A program made the position numbers and the translations under genes. Below the pieces are notes generated by a model that searched no databases, was not told the origin of the DNA, and worked only from the letters and a program-made list of their open reading frames with translations. Of a DNA stretch of 64,000 nucleotides, positions 58,485-64,000 are shown piece by piece. Location: assembly GCF_030272615.1 (NCBI RefSeq), contig NC_081405.1:26120272-26184271 (forward strand), written 5' to 3'. The DNA comes from Cryptomeria japonica. Lineage: Eukaryota > Streptophyta > Pinopsida > Cupressales > Cupressaceae. Position 1 is the first letter of the stretch. Every line of letters begins with the position of its first letter.

Positions 58485-59836
58485 TTAATTTGGAATAGGT
58501 GCACCTAACTCGGTAGGTAAGGTGCTTTCTTCATCTAACATGATTTCCTTCTTTTTCCAAATCATCTTGAATTTTTCTTTTATCTCTTCAGTGTCTCTTC
58601 TAGATTGATCTCTGCAATCTCCAGCTAAATGTCGAACTTTGTGACAATGAAAACATGCCATACCAAGATTTCTCCATGATCTTCGGTTGTTCATTCCAAA
58701 CCTTATAAAATTGTTGGCACTTATATGTCCATATCTTCCACAACATTCACACCATATCCTTGTATTATAATCCCATGGTATTGCTGCATATTGTCGGTAA
58801 GGATTTGTGTAAGTTCGGTAACCTCTAGTGTTTGCTAGGTGTGCAAACCACGTGGTTCTTTTTGCTTAAACTAGCACTTCTCGGTACTATGTCCATATCT
58901 ATTGCAGTTTATACAAAACCCTTTGAATTTTGCCTTCTGATAGTTGTTAACAGACTTTGTCCTACATTGATTAGATGTATGACCATATTTATTGCAATTG
59001 TAACAATAATCATTGGACTTAGTGATATTTGGTTGCTTACCTTTTCTGATTTAGCATATGTTGGTAGTATGACCTTGATTTCCACAGTAGTAGCAAATAG
59101 ACTTCTTCCTTTTGATGTTATTCCTGTTTCCAGCTTGCTTTGATGATTCTCCTCTCTCAGTGGTATGAATTCCTTTCTCGGTAGAGTCTTTTCCTTTGTA
59201 ATCGAGTCCTGCATCTTTTTTGGGTCTTCTTATATTCAGTTGCTCATCCAACATCTTTGATGCTTTATAACTTTTCTTCAATGTTTCTTTGGATTTCTTC
59301 TCTGTTTCAAGTTCATCGGTCAACCTTGATACTTCAGATTTCAATGCTTGATTTTCATCATTCTTTAGAATTGCTTCATGATGTGCATAACCTAGTTGAT
59401 CTGTCATATTTTGTTGAATTCCAGTCAACCTTATGATTTCATCATTCTTATCAAATACTAAGACTTCAAGTTGTTGTTTCTCTCTCTGTAGATCTCTTTC
59501 TTTATCCTCAGCTATCCTCAACACATCTAGATTTTCAGTCATCTGTGTACTGAAATGTTTATGTTCTCTTTTCATTACTTTTAGTTGATCAGCCAATGCT
59601 TTGTTCTTTTCTTTCAACACTCCAATCATTTCTTCAATCTCTTCAGATATACTGTTCCCAGATGATGTTTCAATTTGTTCCACTAACTCTTGAGAATCTT
59701 GCAAGTCATCAAATAATCTTCTTCTTACTTTCAGAGATTTTTGCATTTGCCTTTGCATGTCTGCAATCACTTGATTTGCATGATCCAGCTCTTCTTGTAG
59801 ATACACAATCCTCCAAGATTGTTTATAGCGTTCCAT
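58485..59836 (-). pseudogene. Element I gag-like protein with five zinc knuckles
   Basis: ATG at 59836, 49 bases after the primer site. The N-terminal ~220 residues are almost entirely coiled coil (LQEELDHANQVIADMQRQMQ, then LREN-like heptads), unlike copia gag. The C-terminal part carries five knuckles: CYYCGNQGHTTNIC, CYNCNKYGHTSNQC, CINCNRYGHSTEKC, CECCGRYGHISANN (last Cys lost) and CFHCHKVRHLAGDC. An in-frame TAA at 59051 separates the first from the second, and a frame change follows the third. Likely an RNA-binding packaging protein. Confidence 0.8.
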
Positions 59837-59884
59837 TGATAAGATCTTTCTCTTTAGGCAGTTAAACCCTTTTCCAAGATTCAA

Positions 59885-59896
59885 GCTCTAATACCA
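59885..59896 (-). promoter_or_regulatory. Element I primer-binding site
   Basis: Reads tggtattagagc on the minus strand, the same variant as in Copia-1, 2 bases from the LTR stub. Confidence 0.92.
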
Positions 59897-59898
59897 AT

Positions 59899-59944
59899 TG
59901 TTAGGCCCAATATGGAAAGCTAATGTACTGAGAGGGGAGGGGTG
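59899..59944 (-). repeat. Element I 5' LTR stub
   Basis: 46 bases beginning tgttaggcccaat on the plus strand match the 3' LTR inner end (53074 on) to the phrase gaggggaggggtg, after which the sequence changes completely. Confidence 0.85.
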
Positions 59945-60491
59945 TGTTATCACTGATTAAAATTGGGTTTTTCTTTTCCCATGATTGGCTATGGTATGTT
60001 GAAATTTTTGAGTAGGATGTAATTCCAAGTGCTTCAGCTTTGTTCTGGACCTTAAGGGTTTAAGGGTTTTTGATTTTAGATACTATCTTATTTGTTTTAA
60101 ACCCTCTAGTTTCTAATCTGTCGTTACTTTATTCACTTAAGTTATGGGTCATGGGGTCATAGGAAGTGTCCCCCCTTGTTATTTGCCTAGGCGGTTACGT
60201 TGATCAATTGAAAAATTTTATGCCTTGTATGTTTTTCTTCTAAAGTTGTTGGGCCCAGTAACTAGTGCACATCTCACAGATGGATCCACAGCTAGCATTA
60301 TTTCACTAGGCGAAGTTGCGCATAGTTTATACCCCACGAAATAGCGAAAACCACATGGCACACCATATAGATGATCCAGCTGGTTGTTGATAGTGAGTAA
60401 AATGGTGGCACATGGCACAAATCACAATAGTCACCAGGTCAGGATTAAAGGCTGAAAGGCGGGCCCCAGAGGTGAGTCAGGTCACAGGTGG

Positions 60492-61325
60492 AGATGACCT
60501 GGCAGGTACAGCTGTTAACAATTTATTGAGGCCCTGTGGTTTCCTTCTGGTGAATGACAGAGTGACAAGTCAGCTCCGTAGGTGATAGGATGCCAAGTGT
60601 TCACAAAGAGTCAGCGGGCCCACCACTCCAAGGCCTTTTCAAAGGATTAAATGCCGATCAACGTATGAGATGATCCAATGGTCGGCGCTATTTTGCAAGG
60701 GTAAAGTGCTCACTCTTTATGCCTGTGAAATAGCGAGAATGAATGAGAGTCGTCCACGTGTCATGATGATGACCTGAATGATAGAGCTGTTGAGACAAAA
60801 GTGGGGCCCCCGTGGTTTCCTTCTTGCGAATGACAGAGTGACAAGTCAGCTCCGCAGGTGACAGGATGCCAGGTGTTCACGAAGAGTCAGTGGGCCCACC
60901 CCTCCTGAGAGCCTTTTCAAAGGATTAAATGTCGATTAGCTTATGAGATGATCCAACGGTCGACGCTATTTTGCAAGGGTAAAGTGCTCACTCTTTATGC
61001 CCGCAAAATAGCGAGAATGAACGAGAGCCATCCACGTGTCATGATGATGACCTGGACGATAGAGCTGTTGAGATGAAAGTGGGGCCCCCATGGTTTCCTT
61101 CCGGCGAATGACAGAGTGACAAGTCAGCTCCGTAGGTGACAGGATGCCAGGTGTTCACGAAGAGTCAGCGGGCCCACCCCTCCTGAGAGCCTTTTCAAAG
61201 GATTAAATGTCGATCAGCTTATGAGATGATCCAACGGTCGGCGCTATTTCACAAGGGTAAAGTGCTCACTCTTTATGCCCACGAAATAGAGAGAATGAAC
61301 GAGAGCCATCCACGTGTCATGATGA
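60492..61325 (+). repeat. Three tandem 278-bp repeats with an embedded hairpin
   Basis: The marker gatgatccaa occurs at 60669, 60947 and 61225, spacing exactly 278. Each unit has a ~50-base imperfect palindrome: in copy 2 cgctattttgc (about 60963-60973) pairs perfectly with gcaaaatagcg (about 61003-61013), enclosing ggtaaagtg and its near complement. Partial versions of the same words are at 60305-60350 and 61548-61600. Units also share the ccacgtgtcatgatgat phrase with a G-box-like cacgtg. Confidence 0.92.
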
Positions 61326-61373
61326 TATGTGGTCTGAGAAGAAAGTATGGGCCCGCCAAGGTGGAAATGTCGG

Positions 61374-61380
61374 TATAAAA
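61374..61380 (+). promoter_or_regulatory. TATA box of element J
   Basis: tataaaa followed by gaaag, 49 bases after the end of the 278-bp array and 593 bases before the ORF ATG. Confidence 0.65.
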
Positions 61381-61972
61381 GAAAGACATGTGGCCAGTAT
61401 CAAGTGGAATGCAAAGGGAATTTCAAGGCCAATGATTCGATGCCACATGGTATTATGCAACCAATAAAAAAGTGGGACCCAGAAAAAGGCCAAAGCCGTC
61501 AGTTAATCTAACGCTCGATCAAGTTTCTTTTGATCGAACTGTTGGCGCTATTTCGTAGGACTAAGCTGCCCAATAGTTATGCTTCGCGAAGTTGCGAAAG
61601 AGAAAAATGGAACACTTGCAAGAATGTTGTGACCCGTTGGAGTCAAAAATACGAATTCTCGTATGAATTCAATTTCGAAGGGACAGCCGGAGCATGCGGA
61701 ATCAATGTTATAGTTAAGGTCCTGAGTACAAATATTTGATTTCCTAGCTACCAAGTGAAGATATCTTTTAAAAGATTTTGTAGAAGAGCAGATGCAGAGT
61801 TATCTTCTTCAGATACAGAGCAAGTCGGTTCAGTTGCAGAGAAAATTCCTTCAAGCAAAGATCAGGTTCTCTCATATTTTTGTAGCAATTCTTGTGTGGT
61901 GTTCTAAGTAAGATAATTCTTTTGTTGCAGGATTGTTTAAGAGTGATATTCATTTTCTTGCATTTTCAAAAA

Positions 61973-64000
61973 ATGGCTCCTAAAAGGGAATTTTCCGGCA
62001 AGGTTAACTATTTAGAAAAAAGTGTATGTGATGATTTTTTAGAACAGTTGACGTTATCAACCAATCAGGCATCAAAGGCCAAAGAGTTAGTGCCCAAGGC
62101 TCCCTGTCTGGAGATAGGAGAAGGATTGTATGACAAAGGTAATTGGCTGAGAGAGCCACAGGTTGGGCTGTCCGGGTTGGGGTTGTTTAAAGTTGGATTT
62201 GGAATGAGAAATTCTCCTGCTCCTCAAAATAGTATCTGGGAACTAGATTTTGGGAAATTAGTAGTCCCAGGGGTATTCATGGATATAGACCTGCTAACCC
62301 AAATGGCATTAAATTATGATCCAGTCACAAGATGCATCCGGGATGTAAATGGGAAAACCCTTGTGGAAATTAATGCTGAAGAATTTAGGACAGCATTTGG
62401 ACTTAATGAGTTCACAAATTTCCTGGAACCTATAAATTTCACAGCATTAGCCCAAGTTTACGGTGCACAAAGGAGTCATCTCAGGAATGGGCCTCTCAAG
62501 GAACTTTTTGTGAAAATAGGAGGGTTAACAGTTGTAGGACCCAACATGCAAGAGCCCTTCTCATTAAGTATGTTTACCCTGAGGGCTAAAGGAATGTATT
62601 GGGCACTTTGTCAAGTTTTAGGAGAGGATGCTGAAGCAAATATGCCCAATCATTACTTGCTAATGATTGCCCAGATTTTGAATCCTTCTCTTGCTATCAC
62701 ATTTGATTATGCCTCTTTCATTGTCGATGCTCTCCATGGAGGGTTGATAGGAATAAAGAATGGAAAGGTGGACAGACCTTTCGGATGGTATTCACTCTTA
62801 ATGCACCTTTTTCTCTTCAAAGGTGGTGATTATTTAGCCAGTGGACTAGACCTGGTTAAGGAGAAGGAAGGAGAAAAAATGCCAATACAATTATGGAGTA
62901 CTGTGTTGTCATGGGACAGAGAGGATGCTAGTTTCTTAAAGTTTGATAAATATTTTGCATCCAAAATAAGGACTCTCCTCTGCTCTGATAACCCAAGAGT
63001 CCCCAAGGTTCTTTTGGAATTCATAAGGCCAAAAGAATTCATAGAGAACATCAAAATTGTTCATAACTGGGGCGACATCTATTTATATCCAGTCTCCACA
63101 GTTTTTCAGAGTTTTTGGTTTCAGGGGTTCTCCATTTTTTTTACCTTACCAGGTCCCTCTCAAAGTGGGAATAGCGGAGATCCTTAGGCAAATTGGTGGC
63201 CTACAAGAGGCAGAGTTAACAGGCAGAGGTAAAGGGACTATTTTCCCTGCAGCTACCATAGCCCACCAATTCGTAATAACAAAGGGAGGCTGGAATTGCT
63301 TTGAGGATTTCCTCAAACCTTATCATTTATCCATTGTAGTGTCCAAGTGTGCTGATCTAGAGGACTTCTTCAATGGTGTGTTTAGGAAGAAGGTAGCATG
63401 CAGAGGTAGGCCTCATCAATTCCAATTTCCTGAAGACCTCATCAGAAATGAATTTGATCTAGATGAGCAGGAACTAAGGAAAGAAAAGTGGGTGGCTTAT
63501 AAGAAAGCCTTGGATTTTGTGCATCAGTTTGATGCTAGCTATGACCCATTGTCTAGCTTCTTCCCATTAGAAGAAAAAATAAAATTTTTGATTGTTTGCT
63601 TTGAAGATGTGATGCAAACACTAAAGGAGAAGAGGGAAGTTGTGATTAAGAGCAACCCTGAAAAAGCCAGAGTGATCCTAAGCAGGTCAGCTTCCAGGAA
63701 AGCAATTCCTCCTGGTGATTACACATTGCATAAAAAATTAGGTTACAGGGTGCTGGTGCCTACAACAGGAGAGCCCTCTACATCCAAAGGAAAGAGGAAG
63801 ATACAAGATGTCATTGACATCCAAGACAGCCCAAAGAAGCAAAGGGTGGGGAAGGAAGTGCAATCAGATACACCCTTGTATTCCCCATCCCAATCCCCTA
63901 TCCATATAGGAGATGAACAAGCAGCAGTTGAACACCTCTTGCAGTTGGATAGCTTAGGGAAAATTGCATACACCTATGATGAAGTGGAGGAAGGGATGCC
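61973..64000 (+). pseudogene. Element J long ORF, one frameshift, runs off the window (unknown family)
   Basis: The first ATG at 61973 gives MAPKREFSGKVNYLEKSVCD. The frame is open to 63187, but homologous-looking protein continues in the next frame from ~63144 to the window end, so a one-base change in the T8 run at 63135-63142 is the likely cause. N-terminal region: GLFKVGFGMRNSPAPQNSIW, DIDLLTQMALNYDPVTRCIR, NAEEFRTAFGLNEF, then the hydrophobic FGWYSLLMHLFLFKGG. After the shift: VPLKVGIAEILRQIGGLQEA, FPEDLIRNEFDLDEQELRKE, then a basic linker with GKRKIQDVIDIQDSPKKQRV, possibly a nuclear signal. It shares its order of parts with the element E and I ORFs. No enzyme motif recognised. Confidence 0.65.

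Larger units (their letters stand above)
53074..59944 (-). mobile_element. Element I: non-autonomous LTR element with zinc-knuckle gag-like ORF and long unnamed ORF
   Basis: 3' LTR 53074-54224, polypurine tracts from 54225, ORF 57942-54584, gag-like ORF 59836-58485, Met-tRNA primer site 59896-59885, and a 46-base stub of the 5' LTR (59944-59899) identical in its first bases to the 3' LTR inner end. The LTR ends, primer site and LTR G-run are copia-like, but no protease, integrase or RT is present. It inserted in Tat-2 gag. Its outer 5' part was later replaced by element J. Confidence 0.8.
59945..64000 (+). mobile_element. Element J: unclassified element with 278-bp repeats, TATA box and long ORF
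   Basis: It begins tgttatcactg at the point where the element I LTR breaks off, as an LTR start would. It holds a repeat-rich upstream region, a TATA box, a ~600-base leader and an ORF running off the window. I could not find an LTR end or primer site, so LTR-element status is inferred from the element E comparison. CpG-containing words are well preserved, suggesting youth. Confidence 0.5.

Noticed and set aside
58909-59214. A 101-codon minus-strand frame beginning MQDSITKEKT
   Set aside because: It is an out-of-frame shadow of the zinc-knuckle region of element I.
63006-63152. A possible intron in the element J ORF ending at the splice-acceptor-like ttttaccttaccag
   Set aside because: Coding-like sequence continues right up to the T8 run, and no good donor preserves the frame; a one-base indel is simpler. 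RNA data could reopen this.

Overview
This is plant nuclear DNA made almost entirely of nested LTR retrotransposons. I find no convincing single-copy host gene, rRNA, tRNA or CRISPR array. Ty1/copia elements with Met-tRNA primer sites, Ty3 elements with the two RNase H domains of the Tat group, plant mobile domain (PMD) genes and heavy repeat nesting point to a large-genome seed plant. A conifer is my guess, but the sequence does not prove it.

Layout, with the labels used below. (1) 1 to ~745: LTR-like fragment with a TATA box. (2) Copia-1, minus strand, ~745-17902, split by Tat-N. (3) Tat-N, plus strand, 3001-15564: complete LTR element with TSD accac, no pol, a long Gln/Pro/Ser-rich ORF and an antisense PMD gene. 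(4) Tat-1, minus strand, 17903-24010: gag and protease plus leader and 5' LTR, hit by Copia-1 at 17903 and by a solo copia LTR (21754-22835, TSD tgacc). (5) 24011-25914: nothing recognised. (6) Element E, plus strand, ~25915-29576 and 37294-37678: palindromic repeats, TATA box and a decayed ORF, split by Copia-2. (7) Copia-2, minus strand, 29577-37288: complete with two LTRs. (8) Copia-3, plus strand, 37679-39828: 5' LTR and gag only, cut by Tat-2. (9) Tat-2, minus strand, 39829-53073: 3' LTR, antisense PMD gene, integrase, two RNase H domains, RT, spacer ORF, protease and gag, cut at 53074. (10) Element I, minus strand, 53074-59944: non-autonomous, with a gag-like protein carrying five zinc knuckles and a very long unnamed ORF. 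(11) Element J, plus strand, ~59945-64000 and beyond: three 278-bp repeats with hairpins, a TATA box and an almost intact unnamed ORF.

Two themes stand out. First, both Tat-type elements with a visible 3' end carry a PMD gene antisense to the element between the coding region and the polypurine tract, preceded on the PMD strand by degenerate short-word repeats. The 5' leaders carry the same words on the opposite strand. Second, elements E, I and J, which have different promoters and LTRs, each encode a long ORF with the same apparent plan: an N-terminal globular domain with faint PMD resemblance, a charged linker, and (in E and I) a helical C-terminal part. None is a known retrotransposon enzyme.

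Nearly all internal stop codons I examined in these ORFs are TAG, TGA or TAA at places explained by one C-to-T change in CAG, CGA or CAA, as expected from cytosine-methylation decay. Element J has little of this and looks youngest.
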